DNA of 64,000 bases from contig NZ_FQWC01000001.1 in NCBI RefSeq assembly GCF_900129555.1, forward strand, positions 744,001 through 808,000. The letters are read 5' to 3'. The notes under the pieces are model-generated. The model was not told the DNA's origin. It did no database searches and worked only from the letters and a program-made list of their open reading frames with translations. This DNA comes from Flavobacterium defluvii (GTDB taxonomy: Bacteria > Bacteroidota > Bacteroidia > Flavobacteriales > Flavobacteriaceae). Of the stretch, positions 1 through 9,267 are shown one piece after another; position 1 is the first letter of the stretch, and each line of letters opens with the position of its first letter. Made by a program: the position numbers and the translations under genes.

Positions 1-1695
1 ATTCTTCCAAATCAAAATCAATTGTATGCCGAAACGGTTTTGATGGATGCAATCGATTTGGAAGCAGAAATCCTGAAGTTAAAACAGCCTAAAAAAGCAT
101 TAAAAGCATTTGATCTTTCTTTTTATATTGAAGATTTATTGATGAATTCGCTCGTTTACGAAAACTCAAAAATCATATCGCAATTACGATCCCGAAACCG
201 TACTGAAAAATGTATTTCGATCTACAATAATTTATATCTAAAAGAAAAAAAAGTCCAATATTTAGAAGAAGCTTTTCAATTATCTGAAAAAACAAAATCG
301 GGAATTTTAAAAAGTTATCGTTCGAATATTAAAAACGCTTCCGCAGAAGAAAAACAGCTTTTGCAAGAACTTCAAAATTTAAATAATGCCATTTTAAAAG
401 AACAGCAAAAAGGAAATTCTGCTGATATTTCAAAAATAAATCAATTCATAAAAAAGCAAAATGAATTGATGCTTTCGCTGAAAAAAATTCAATCAAAAAA
501 CCCAGATTATCTTCCTGAAAATTGTGATTTAAAATCGTTGTTTTCAAAATTAGAAAATGATAAAGCTGTAATGATTTATTATTTTATGGGTTCTGAAAAA
601 TTGTATTATTTTACTTTGCAAGCCAATACGATTCAACTGAATCATATCTCAATCAATCATTTGGCAATTCCAAAAATTGTACAATTTATCGACTATTTCA
701 ATGATGCAAATTCAATTATAAATGATATTTCAGGTTATAACAAATATGGAAAAGTTGTTTATGATTTATTGAAACTTCCGAACAATTCGGTTTACCAAAA
801 TTTGATAATTGTGCCCGACGGAATTTTAAATTTTCTTCCTTTTGAGGCTTTAATTACGCAGGAATCATCTACAACAAATTTTGCTAAAATGCATTATTTG
901 TTAAACGATTTCAGAATTGCTTATAATACTTCTGCCAATATTTATCTGAATTCAAAACCTGTTTCAAAATCAGAGAAAACGGTTTTAGGAATTTTTCCGA
1001 TTTTCGAAAAAACAGCTTTTGAATTGGGTTATTCGAAGAAAGAAATGGAATCGATTCGAAGTAATTTTAAAGGAAAGTATTTAGAAAATTCAGATGCGAG
1101 TTTTTCTAATTTTAAAAATAATGCTCAAAATTATTCTATTTTACATTTGAGTACACATGCTTCGTCTGGCGATATTGAAACTCCGGCAAGTATTAAATTT
1201 TACGATCAGGAAATCTTATATTCTGAACTTTATAATCTCAACATAAATCCTGATTTGGTGGTTTTAAGTGCCTGCGAAACAGGAATCGGAAAATTGTATA
1301 AAGCCGAAGGAGCGATGAGCGTTGCAAGAGGTTTTCAGTTTGCCGGCGCACAAAATCTGTTGTTTTCTTTATGGAAAGTAAACGATTTTACAACTTCGGT
1401 TTTTATGGCTGATTTTTATAAAAATGTCAAAAATAATGTTTCTTATTTTGAAGCAAATTCAAACGCCAAATTGGAATATTTAAGCGACAAATCGATTCCG
1501 AATGCTAAGAAATCACCTTATTATTGGAGTGCATTTGTGTATTACGGATCGATTTCGGCAGAAGAAAAATCAGGAAATTATATATATTATGCGATTAGCT
1601 TTTTGATTGTAATTGGCTTATTTTTGGGTTTCAATCAGTATCGAAAATGGAAAATCTTCACGAGGTTCTCAAAAAAGGGAAATATAAAAAAATAA
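1..1695 (+). CDS. CHAT-domain protease, C-terminal membrane anchor (5' partial)
   Basis: The reading frame is open from base 1, so the start and probably N-terminal TPR repeats lie outside the window. The visible protein has a helical charged N-terminal half followed by a CHAT (caspase HetF-associated) domain. The expected catalytic dyad is present: His in HLSTHASSG (bases 1156-1158) and Cys in LSACETGIG (bases 1273-1275). A single membrane helix (YIYYAISFLIVIGLFLGF) sits near the C-terminus and is followed by a basic tail, so the protein is probably a membrane-bound cysteine peptidase. The substrate is unknown. Its last 49 bases overlap the next gene, a retropepsin-like protease, so the two are translationally linked. 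Confidence 0.85.
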   Translation: MLPNQNQLYAETVLMDAIDLEAEILKLKQPKKALKAFDLSFYIEDLLMNSLVYENSKIISQLRSRNRTEKCISIYNNLYLKEKKVQYLEEAFQLSEKTKSGILKSYRSNIKNASAEEKQLLQELQNLNNAILKEQQKGNSADISKINQFIKKQNELMLSLKKIQSKNPDYLPENCDLKSLFSKLENDKAVMIYYFMGSEKLYYFTLQANTIQLNHISINHLAIPKIVQFIDYFNDANSIINDISGYNKYGKVVYDLLKLPNNSVYQNLIIVPDGILNFLPFEALITQESSTTNFAKMHYLLNDFRIAYNTSANIYLNSKPVSKSEKTVLGIFPIFEKTAFELGYSKKEMESIRSNFKGKYLENSDASFSNFKNNAQNYSILHLSTHASSGDIETPASIKFYDQEILYSELYNLNINPDLVVLSACETGIGKLYKAEGAMSVARGFQFAGAQNLLFSLWKVNDFTTSVFMADFYKNVKNNVSYFEANSNAKLEYLSDKSIPNAKKSPYYWSAFVYYGSISAEEKSGNYIYYAISFLIVIGLFLGFNQYRKWKIFTRFSKKGNIKK

Positions 1696-2084
1696 AATTC
1701 AAGGTTACTAAAACCCAGCATCTGCAGATTAAAGCAAAAATCAACGGCATTTCGGGAAATTTTATTTTAGATACCGGAGCTTCAAATACCTGCATAGGAT
1801 TTGAAAGTATCGACCGCTTTGAATTGTCAGCAAAAAAATCTAAAACAAAAGCGTCAGGAGCTGGCGCAACGGGTATGACAACGCAGATTTCTTCGCAGAA
1901 TACTTTACAATTAGGAAGCTGGAAAAGTAAAGATTTTAGTATTGTGATTTTTGATCTTTCTCATGTTAATGAGGCTTTAGAATCGTATAAAGCAAAACCT
2001 GTACATGGAATTATTGGTGCGGATGTTTTATTGGAGGGAAAGGCTATTATTGATTATTTTAATCATTATTTGTATTTGAAATAG
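1647..2084 (+). CDS. Retropepsin-like aspartic protease
   Basis: This 145-residue protein has a single retroviral-protease-type domain. The flap-side motif FILDTGASNTCIG carries the catalytic Asp at residue 42, and the later hydrophobic-hydrophobic-Gly signature is HGIIGADVLL (residues 120-129). One domain implies that a dimer forms the active site. There is no signal peptide or membrane segment. The ATG at 1647 lies inside the end of the CHAT gene in another frame, so expression is probably by translational coupling. A downstream start is possible, but the domain needs most of the visible N-terminus. The substrate is unknown. Confidence 0.8.
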   Translation: MENLHEVLKKGKYKKIKFKVTKTQHLQIKAKINGISGNFILDTGASNTCIGFESIDRFELSAKKSKTKASGAGATGMTTQISSQNTLQLGSWKSKDFSIVIFDLSHVNEALESYKAKPVHGIIGADVLLEGKAIIDYFNHYLYLK

Positions 2085-2169
2085 AATAAAAAATCATAAA
2101 AAGAAGTGAGTCGTATATTAAAAATTCTAACTTTTTTCATTTAAGATTCCTGATAGAGAATTATTTAGA

Positions 2170-2198
2170 TTGGATATCTAAATAATTAATTAGATTTG
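2170..2198 (+). promoter_or_regulatory. Bacteroidota-type promoter for the glycosyltransferase operon
   Basis: TTG at 2170-2172, an 18-nt spacer and TAGATTTG at 2191-2198 match the TTG/TAnnTTTG promoter known from Flavobacterium and Bacteroides. Transcription would start near 2205, about 35 nt before the glycosyltransferase start. Confidence 0.65.
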
Positions 2199-2241
2199 TG
2201 TTCCAAAAAACAAATAAATCTAAAACCAAAAACTAACCCCA

Positions 2242-3210
2242 TTGATTATCGCTGATTCTCCTCTTGTTTCGATTATTATCCCCACTTATAACCGTTCTTA
2301 TTGTTTACAGGCTGCTATCGATGCTGCTATAAACCAGACTTATCAAAATACTGAAATCATTGTAGTTGATGATGGTTCGACGGATAATACCAAAGATGTT
2401 ATATCATCTTTTGAAGATAAAGTTATATATATTCAAAAAACACATACCGGACAGGCTGACACAAGAAATGTAGGTTTGCAATATGCTACAGGGGAGATTA
2501 TTGCCCCACTTGATTCTGATGATATTTGGCATGACACCTATCTTGAAAAAAGTATTGAATATATGCTTGAACATAAACTAGATTTATTTTTTTCAAATTG
2601 GGAACTCCATTCTTTTAATTCACATCATGTAAACATTTTTCCTCATTTTATTAAAAACAACAATATTCCAAATCAAGGCTGTTATGTTTTTGATTATAAA
2701 GAGTTTAGAAAACTTTTACTTGTTGATTCTATTGCTCCCAGCTCTGGTTTAATAGTAAAGAAATCTTCCATTCCTTTTGGATGGAATAATCAGGTAAATA
2801 TTGGTGACGACTGGGTTTTGCAACTCGAAATGGTTTTTAAAAATTTGAATTGTAGAGTTGGTTTTACTAAAGAGGTTTTTTGGAAAAAAAATCGAGATAC
2901 GACTAATGTTAGTGATGGAAGAAAAGGGATTACTTTTAGAAAGTTACATCTTAAAGATTTAAATCTCGTGATTTTTGAGTTTAGTTCTTTGATGAGTAAG
3001 CATGAACGGGAAATGATTGATTTGAAAATCATTCAAAATAAAATTTTAGTGACCTATTTATCCTTATCAGAAGGAAGTATGAGCAGAGAAATAGGGCACT
3101 TGCTTGTACACATTGTTAAACAGCCTGTTTTATTTTTCATTGCTTTAAAAAGAGGAATTCAAAAACAAATTAGTAGAAAAAATTACCAACTTACCTTTGT
3201 TAAAAGTTAA
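2242..3210 (+). CDS. Family 2 glycosyltransferase
   Basis: This 322-residue protein has a GT-A fold typical of family 2. It has the N-terminal strand motif VSIIIPTYNRSY, the nucleotide-binding VVDDGSTDNT (Asp43, Asp44) and the metal-binding APLDSDDIW (Asp91-Asp94). There is no clear membrane segment, so it is a cytoplasmic or peripheral enzyme. The start is TTG at 2242, which places the first strand at the usual distance from the N-terminus and fits the promoter at 2170-2198. Its stop overlaps the ATG of the UbiA-type gene by one base, so it probably acts on a lipid or terpenoid made by its partners, or on a surface-glycan precursor. Confidence 0.85.
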   Translation: MIIADSPLVSIIIPTYNRSYCLQAAIDAAINQTYQNTEIIVVDDGSTDNTKDVISSFEDKVIYIQKTHTGQADTRNVGLQYATGEIIAPLDSDDIWHDTYLEKSIEYMLEHKLDLFFSNWELHSFNSHHVNIFPHFIKNNNIPNQGCYVFDYKEFRKLLLVDSIAPSSGLIVKKSSIPFGWNNQVNIGDDWVLQLEMVFKNLNCRVGFTKEVFWKKNRDTTNVSDGRKGITFRKLHLKDLNLVIFEFSSLMSKHEREMIDLKIIQNKILVTYLSLSEGSMSREIGHLLVHIVKQPVLFFIALKRGIQKQISRKNYQLTFVKS

Positions 3211-4190
3211 TGAGTTTTTTTAAACATATCCGCATTGCTACCTGGTGGTTTAAACTACCTCCTTTTTTAGTACTTATCTATTTGTATTTTATCAAAGAAA
3301 ATATAACTGATTTTGGGCGCGAGATTTTTCTTATCTTGTTTCTTTTATCCGGGGTAGTAACTATTGCTATATTTGCAAGTTTGATTAATAATTACTACGA
3401 TCAGGAAGATGATGCTGTCGCGGGAAAAGAAAATAAGATGACAAATCTTAGCAAAACCCAACAGTATTTAGCTTTAGGAAGCATTATATCATTTGGAATT
3501 TTATTCTCTTTTTTAATATTTCCTAATTTATATGCTTTAGTATTTTATTGGCTAAGCTGGTTTTGCTTTTATCTTTATTCCTGCAAAAAATTTCGTCTAA
3601 AAGAAAAGCGGTATCTGGGTATTATTTTTGACGGATTAGGATCTCAATTTTTCCCTTCGCTTTTTATTTTTTCTTTTTTATATGCAGGTAATATCGAGAA
3701 TCATTTGGTTTGGATAATCAGCGGGAGTTTTTGGATGACTTCGGCCTTTGGAATGAGGTCATTGATTATTCATCAATATGATGATTATGAAAATGATTTA
3801 AAAGCCGGTGTTTCTACTTTTGTAAACAATACAGTTCAATTACCTAGAAATTTGTTTCAAGGATTTGTTTTGTTTCTGGAAATTATATCTTTTATAATAT
3901 TTGTTTGGGGAATAGACTGGCATATTTTCGTGTTTCCTATTTTAATTTATGGTATCATACTCGTTATATTTAAAGTTGCTTTAAACATAAAATTTTATTT
4001 TTTTGAACCACTTCAAAATCAAAAATCCAGAAGTTTATTTTTTGATTTTTACATAACAATTCTCCCTTTTACACTTTTGGGATTACTTACTTTTAAAAAT
4101 CATCAAAATGGAATTTTATTGGTGGTTTCTATTATCCTGTTTAATGTACCTACTTTGTTTAATGTTATTAAATTTTTTAAATTAAAATGA
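3210..4190 (+). CDS. UbiA-superfamily prenyltransferase
   Basis: The protein has 326 residues and multiple membrane helices. Both Asp-rich UbiA motifs are present: NYYDQEDD (N61, D64, D68) in the first half and QYDDYENDLKAG (D192, D196) in the second. UbiA enzymes use Mg2+ at these motifs to bind a prenyl diphosphate and transfer the chain to an acceptor, often a phenol or quinone ring. The acceptor cannot be read from sequence. The gene overlaps the glycosyltransferase upstream by one base and the terpene-cyclase-like gene downstream by four bases. The menaquinone gene menA is an alternative, but the context is not that of quinone synthesis. Confidence 0.75.
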   Translation: MSFFKHIRIATWWFKLPPFLVLIYLYFIKENITDFGREIFLILFLLSGVVTIAIFASLINNYYDQEDDAVAGKENKMTNLSKTQQYLALGSIISFGILFSFLIFPNLYALVFYWLSWFCFYLYSCKKFRLKEKRYLGIIFDGLGSQFFPSLFIFSFLYAGNIENHLVWIISGSFWMTSAFGMRSLIIHQYDDYENDLKAGVSTFVNNTVQLPRNLFQGFVLFLEIISFIIFVWGIDWHIFVFPILIYGIILVIFKVALNIKFYFFEPLQNQKSRSLFFDFYITILPFTLLGLLTFKNHQNGILLVVSIILFNVPTLFNVIKFFKLK

Positions 4191-4861
4191 AATATACTTT
4201 TTTCTATATCTGTGGAACTTTTGGAGAACTTTTTTGGGTATTAGCTTATATGCTCATAATTTATAGAGGATTAAAAGACAAAAGTTATGGGATGCCGCTT
4301 GTACCGCTTGCTTTAAATTTAGGTGTAGAATTTGTTTTTTCTTTTTGTGACAGATTCAATTTATTATTTAGTTATACTTGGTTTTTACTGGATCTGGGTA
4401 TTGTCTATACTTATTTTAAATATGGATATCCTTCGTTTAAAAAATATTATCGTTTAGAAAAAACGCAATGGTATGTTATAAGTATATTGGCCTTAATACT
4501 TGGTATTCTAATTAACTATTATGGGCATGAGTTTTTTGCTCATCTTTTACCAGAACTTCATGATAATCATATCAGTATTTTTTTCTCTGTATTAACATGT
4601 ATCTTTATGTCGATATGCAGATTGGCGATGTTTTTTCAGCGTGAAAATTCAGAAGGACAGTCTTTTATAATTGCAAGCGTAATAATGATAGGTAACTTTT
4701 TGTGCTTTTTTCAAATCGTAGCTACCTCTACTCTGTATATATGGACAAACCCGCTAATGAGATTAATTTTATTGATTATCGTTGTTACTGATACCTATTG
4801 TGCAATATTACTTTACAGACAACTTACAAAAGAAGGAATAAACCCGTGGAAAAGATTGTAA
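4187..4861 (+). CDS. Putative Pyr4/PaxB-type transmembrane terpene cyclase
   Basis: This is a 224-residue protein that is nearly all membrane helices (about seven). The N-terminal block FWVLAYMLIIYRGLKDKSYG followed by MPLVPLALNLGVEFVFSF resembles the conserved start of fungal meroterpenoid cyclases of the Pyr4/PaxB family. The two acidic residues shown to be essential in Pyr4 (Glu63 and Asp218) have likely counterparts at Glu48 (NLGVEF) and Asp202 (VVTDTYCAILLY). The family cyclises prenyl chains that a UbiA enzyme has attached, and a UbiA-type gene lies directly upstream with a four-base overlap. No epoxidase is adjacent. The family assignment is by pattern recognition; the function is inferred. 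Confidence 0.65.
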   Translation: MKYTFFYICGTFGELFWVLAYMLIIYRGLKDKSYGMPLVPLALNLGVEFVFSFCDRFNLLFSYTWFLLDLGIVYTYFKYGYPSFKKYYRLEKTQWYVISILALILGILINYYGHEFFAHLLPELHDNHISIFFSVLTCIFMSICRLAMFFQRENSEGQSFIIASVIMIGNFLCFFQIVATSTLYIWTNPLMRLILLIIVVTDTYCAILLYRQLTKEGINPWKRL

Positions 4862-4890
4862 TTTTTTCCTTCTTTGGTAATTATGATAAT

Positions 4891-5772
4891 TTATTTGATC
4901 ACAATATTTGTGTCTAATTTGTAATTTTTTAAAAATGCAATAGCTACTCCAATACATAAACCCAATAAAATGAAACCAGTAAAAACTTTAGGTATTGAAG
5001 GTTCACTATTGGCAGCAGGAATTTGTGGCTTTTGTAAAACCTGAATAGTTGGGGTATCTTCTTGTATTTTTATTTTCATTTGTATTACCGATGCGGATAA
5101 ACTATTTTGTATTTCATTTTTTATCGCTTCATTTTTAGAAGAGTCCTCTTCAACGTTTTTTATTAAGTTTTCTAGAAAACGTAAATCCTGGCGGGATTTT
5201 TCGGTGCGATATTTTGTTATATAATCTATTAGGTAAGTCATTGTAAAATTAGCAATATCTGCTGCAACTATTGGGTCTTGCATTTTTGCAGTTACAAAAA
5301 CCATATTATTTTTTTTAACCGGATTTATTACTATTCTATTTTGAATATCCTGAATAATACCAGCTTTATTTTTCAAATTGAGATCATAATAAGATTTAAA
5401 ACTCATCTTTTTATTTAAGCTTGTTGTTACTTTTTTATTAAGAATATAATCGTAAAAGTCAGTTGTATTTAGAATTTCCGGATAAAGTTCCGGGCTGGTA
5501 ATTTCGGTGTTGAACAAATCAACGTTTCCATTATATTTTTTTAACAATTGATTTATCCCCGCTATGCCATTCGAAGCTTTATATGAAACTTCAGGCATAA
5601 TTTTACCAACAGAAATATATTCTTTAGGAGTAATATATATATATACAGAACTAATAATTAAAAAAAACAAAGTGCTTAACAAAATTATTTTGTATTCCTT
5701 TTGTAAAACAGCAAATATTGAACTTAAAGAGATTGACCAGTATTCATTGTTTTCTTCTGTTATATGTGTCAT
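4891..5772 (-). CDS. Wzz-like polysaccharide chain-length determinant
   Basis: This 293-residue inner-membrane protein has the Wzz/polysaccharide co-polymerase layout. There is a membrane helix at about residues 28-47, a long periplasmic part with charged helices, a proline-rich stretch (QIPAANSEPSIPK) and a second membrane helix at about 263-281. It has no C-terminal tyrosine-kinase domain. Such proteins set the length of O-antigen or exopolysaccharide chains. It converges on the glycosyltransferase-UbiA-cyclase operon with only 29 bases between the stops. No polymerase or flippase is visible nearby. Confidence 0.75.
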   Translation of the reverse strand: MTHITEENNEYWSISLSSIFAVLQKEYKIILLSTLFFLIISSVYIYITPKEYISVGKIMPEVSYKASNGIAGINQLLKKYNGNVDLFNTEITSPELYPEILNTTDFYDYILNKKVTTSLNKKMSFKSYYDLNLKNKAGIIQDIQNRIVINPVKKNNMVFVTAKMQDPIVAADIANFTMTYLIDYITKYRTEKSRQDLRFLENLIKNVEEDSSKNEAIKNEIQNSLSASVIQMKIKIQEDTPTIQVLQKPQIPAANSEPSIPKVFTGFILLGLCIGVAIAFLKNYKLDTNIVIK

Positions 5773-5940
5773 GCTTTTTTTAATTAAATTGTAATACCAA
5801 ATTCTACAAGTTCATCATTATATAATTTATTCGAAAGAGACATATATGATAACTAAATCAAAGATGCTTAAAAATTATTGCATTTACTAATATTATTTAA
5901 AAGCTGTTATTCTCTTTTAACTTCTCAAAAGTTAGTAATT

Positions 5941-5978
5941 AAAAAATCCCAAACTCCTTTCGGAATTTGGGATTTTTT
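5941..5978. terminator. Hairpin terminator after the RND pump gene
   Basis: AAAAAATCCCAAA and TTTGGGATTTTTT form a 13-bp stem around a short loop, with A and T runs on both sides. It lies just beyond the stop of the minus-strand pump gene and could work in both directions. Confidence 0.8.
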
Positions 5979-5998
5979 CGTCTAAAATTAAATCAAAA

Positions 5999-8900
5999 TT
6001 AATGGGTATGTTTAGGATTAAAACCGTCTTCGCTTAATTCTGTTGGCTCGTAATCAGCAACCATTTCAGCTTCGTAGTCGATTTTTTCTCCTTTAGAGAA
6101 TTTCTGAATTAATTTCTCCATGATATTATAAATTACAGGAACCACAATTAAGGTTAGGAATAATGAAGAAATTAATCCTCCGATGATTACCCAGGCCAAA
6201 CCGTTTTTCCATTCTGCTCCTGCTCCTTTTGCCAATGCAATTGGGAACATACCAAATACCATCGCAATTGTTGTCATCAGGATCGGACGTAAACGAGCGT
6301 GGTTTGCCTGAATTAACGCATTTCTGATTGATTCTCCGGCTGCTCTTCTTTGGTTGGTATAATCGACAAGCATGATCGCATTCTTACACACCAGACCAAT
6401 CAACATGATGATACCTAAAATCGTAAAGATATTTAATGAGTTGTTAGTTAATGCCAGCGCTAACATCGCTCCAATGAACGAAAGCGGAATAGCAAACAAT
6501 ACCACAAATGGGTGTGCGAAACTGTCATACAAACTCACCATTACAAGGTAAACCAAAATAATAGCGGCTAATAAAGCGATTCCTAAAGTACCAAATCCTT
6601 CAGACTGGTTTTCCTGGTCTCCACCCCAAATATAATTTACTCCGGCTGGTTTATCTAATTTATCCAGTTTTGCCTGCCATTGCTGAACAATTGTTCCTGA
6701 TGGAACCCCAACGTTTTGTCCTTTTACAGTTACAGATGCAGATTTATCTCTACGCTCTAACTGGCTAGGTCCAGAACCTTCAGTAATATCAGCAAACTGA
6801 GATAACTTAATTTGTTGTCCTGCTGCGTTTACAAAAATCAGATTACTTACGTCAGTAATACTTTTTCTGTCAAATGCATTGTATCTAATGTTGATATCGT
6901 ACTCGTATTCACCAGCTCTGTATTTACCGTCAGTGTTACCACTAAAAGCAGTCTGCATGGTTAAACCAACTGTTTGAAGTGTCAATCCTAAAGCAGCCAT
7001 TTTATCACGGTCTACTTTTACGTTAATTTCAGGGTTTCCATCTTCAACCGTTAATTTAATCTCAGTTGTTCCTGGAATTGTACGTAATTCAGCTTCCGCT
7101 TTTTTAGCAAATGCCATTGCCGCTTCTGTTGAAGGACCTGTTACGATTAATCCTAATGTAGCATCTTCGGCAGTACCTAAGATACCTACTGGAACTGTTT
7201 TTACTTTTGCACCAACTAATACTTTTTCAAGTTTACGTTTAATTTTTGCTGCGTAAACATTCGCATCATCTGTACGATCTTTTTGTTCGATCATTTTTAC
7301 GTCAATCTCCGCTTTGTATGCTGTCGCTTGCGACGCTCCAAAACCTTCAGATGTTTGTCCTACCGTTGTAATTTGGCTGTGAACATATTCCTGAGATTTT
7401 AAGAAAGCTTCTGCTTTTTGCGTCATAAAGTTTGTTTGTTCTAACGAAGCATCTTTTGGCATCTCAATCTGCACTAAGAATTCACCACTATCAGAAGAAG
7501 CAAAGAACTCTCCACCAATGAAACCTCCGCCTACTAATCCAATTGTCGAAGCAAAGAATAATATGATTACTACAATAAAAGTTTTAATATAGTGATCTAA
7601 ACACCAAGTCAATAAATTAGAAACCCAGTTTGTAAAACGTGTTAAATAGTTTTCGAAACCAAGAATAATTCTTCCAAATAAATTCTTTCCTTCAATATGC
7701 TCTAATTTACCGAAACGAGATGATAACCAAGGAATAATAGTAAACGAAGCTAAAAGAGATAACATCGTTGAGATAATTACCGTAACACAGAATTGCGTGA
7801 TGATGTTTGATACTAGACCAGAACTCATCGCAATTGGCAAGAATACTACAACAATTACTAATGTAATCGAAGTTACAGTTCCGCCAATTTCTGCAGTTCC
7901 GTCATAAGAAGCACGGATTCGGCTTTTACCCATTTCCATGTGCCTGTAGATATTCTCCAGTACTACAATCGCGTCATCCACAAGGATACCAACAACAAGA
8001 GATAATCCAAGTAAACTCATTAAATTTAATGTATATCCCATTAAATAGATTCCGATGAAAGTTGCAATCAACGATGCAGGAATAGAAACCATTACAATTA
8101 ACGAGTTTCTAATACTGTGAAGGAAGAACAACATTACAAATGCTACCAGAATTACGGCAATCAATAAATCGTGAACTACAGAGTCAGCAGCTTCAAGAGT
8201 AAAGATTGTACTATCTTTTGCAACTTCTAATTTCAACTGATTTTTTGCATAATCTTTTTCAAGAGTTGCAATTGTTTTTAACAACTGCTCACTTACCGCA
8301 ACGGCATTTGCATCAGATTGTTTAATAATTTGTAAAACAATCGCACTTTTTTGATCTACACGAGATATTTTTTCGGCAATTTTCTGCGTATCCTGAACGT
8401 CTGCAATTTCACCTAAACGAATTTGGATTCCGTTTTGAGAAGAAACTACAAGGTTTCTTAATTCGTCAACACTTTTATATTTACCCGCTAAACGAATTAA
8501 TATTTTTTGATTACGAGTCTGGATATTTCCTGTTGGGAAATCTAAGTTTGAACTCAAGATTGTTTGCTGAACCTGAGGAACAGATAATCCATAACCCTGC
8601 ATTTTAACAGCATCAAGGTTTACCTGAATTTCACGCTCAGAACCACCAATAATATTTACCTGAGCAACCCCTTGTACACGAGATAAGATAGGAGCAATTT
8701 TTTTGTCAATTAAGTCATAAAACTCTGCTTCATCCATTTTACCATTGGCACCAAGCGTCATGATAGGTAAATCACTCAGCGAGAATTTGGTTAATGCCGG
8801 CGTTTTAACATCTTCGGGCAAATCACTAATAATCGCATTGATTTTACGCTGTGCATCATTTAAAGAGAAATCGACTTTTGCATTTGATGTCAATGTAATC

Positions 8901-9175
8901 GAAACGATCGATAAACTTTCGTAAGACTTTGAGTCAATCTTTTTTACGTTTTCCAGAGACGCAATCGCATCTTCAATTTTCTTTGTAACCGTATTTTCTA
9001 CCTCACTTGGAGAAGCTCCAGGATAAATTGTAGAAATTGTAATAACGTTTTGTTCAAATTTTGGTATCAGCTCATAACCTAACTGGCTGTAGCTGAACAA
9101 TCCACCAAGTGTCAGAATTGTAAACAATACAATTACCAACGACGGACGTTTTATGGATATTTCGGCTAATTTCAT
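5999..9175 (-). CDS. RND multidrug efflux transporter, AcrB/HAE1 family
   Basis: This is a full-length 1058-residue RND pump with 12 membrane helices and two large periplasmic loops. The proton-relay motif LVVGILVDDAIVVLEN has the Asp pair at residues 400 and 401, as in AcrB, and RPSLVIVLFTILTLGG forms the first helix. It would export hydrophobic or amphipathic compounds from the periplasm or inner leaflet by proton antiport. It is the last gene of tetR-tolC-acrA-acrB, 92 bases after the adaptor gene, and that gap holds a palindromic repeat. A terminator follows. The substrate range is not predictable. Confidence 0.95.
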   Translation of the reverse strand: MKLAEISIKRPSLVIVLFTILTLGGLFSYSQLGYELIPKFEQNVITISTIYPGASPSEVENTVTKKIEDAIASLENVKKIDSKSYESLSIVSITLTSNAKVDFSLNDAQRKINAIISDLPEDVKTPALTKFSLSDLPIMTLGANGKMDEAEFYDLIDKKIAPILSRVQGVAQVNIIGGSEREIQVNLDAVKMQGYGLSVPQVQQTILSSNLDFPTGNIQTRNQKILIRLAGKYKSVDELRNLVVSSQNGIQIRLGEIADVQDTQKIAEKISRVDQKSAIVLQIIKQSDANAVAVSEQLLKTIATLEKDYAKNQLKLEVAKDSTIFTLEAADSVVHDLLIAVILVAFVMLFFLHSIRNSLIVMVSIPASLIATFIGIYLMGYTLNLMSLLGLSLVVGILVDDAIVVLENIYRHMEMGKSRIRASYDGTAEIGGTVTSITLVIVVVFLPIAMSSGLVSNIITQFCVTVIISTMLSLLASFTIIPWLSSRFGKLEHIEGKNLFGRIILGFENYLTRFTNWVSNLLTWCLDHYIKTFIVVIILFFASTIGLVGGGFIGGEFFASSDSGEFLVQIEMPKDASLEQTNFMTQKAEAFLKSQEYVHSQITTVGQTSEGFGASQATAYKAEIDVKMIEQKDRTDDANVYAAKIKRKLEKVLVGAKVKTVPVGILGTAEDATLGLIVTGPSTEAAMAFAKKAEAELRTIPGTTEIKLTVEDGNPEINVKVDRDKMAALGLTLQTVGLTMQTAFSGNTDGKYRAGEYEYDINIRYNAFDRKSITDVSNLIFVNAAGQQIKLSQFADITEGSGPSQLERRDKSASVTVKGQNVGVPSGTIVQQWQAKLDKLDKPAGVNYIWGGDQENQSEGFGTLGIALLAAIILVYLVMVSLYDSFAHPFVVLFAIPLSFIGAMLALALTNNSLNIFTILGIIMLIGLVCKNAIMLVDYTNQRRAAGESIRNALIQANHARLRPILMTTIAMVFGMFPIALAKGAGAEWKNGLAWVIIGGLISSLFLTLIVVPVIYNIMEKLIQKFSKGEKIDYEAEMVADYEPTELSEDGFNPKHTH

Positions 9176-9190
9176 ATATTTTTTCTTTAT

Positions 9191-9261
9191 GCTTTAGGCT
9201 GTAGGCAATAGGCTTTAAGCTTTTAATTTTGCTTATAGCCTATAGCTCACGGCTTATAGCC
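9191..9261. repeat. Imperfect palindromic repeat between adaptor and pump genes
   Basis: The arms at 9191-9220 (GCTTTAGGCTGTAGGCAATA and following) and 9231-9261 (GCTTATAGCCTATAGCTCAC and following) are reverse complements with a few mismatches around a 10-nt AT loop. The repeat sits inside an operon, so it may be an mRNA stability or processing element, or a relic of a REP-like element. Confidence 0.7.
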
Positions 9262-9267
9262 AAATAA

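Noticed and set aside
2790..3032. Antisense frame in the glycosyltransferase gene
   Set aside because: It overlaps conserved glycosyltransferase sequence and has no support of its own.
4187..4861. Simple generic membrane protein, or part of the Wzz locus
   Set aside because: The conserved KDKSYGMP block and the two acidic residues point to the Pyr4/PaxB type, and the gene is coupled to UbiA on the opposite strand from Wzz.
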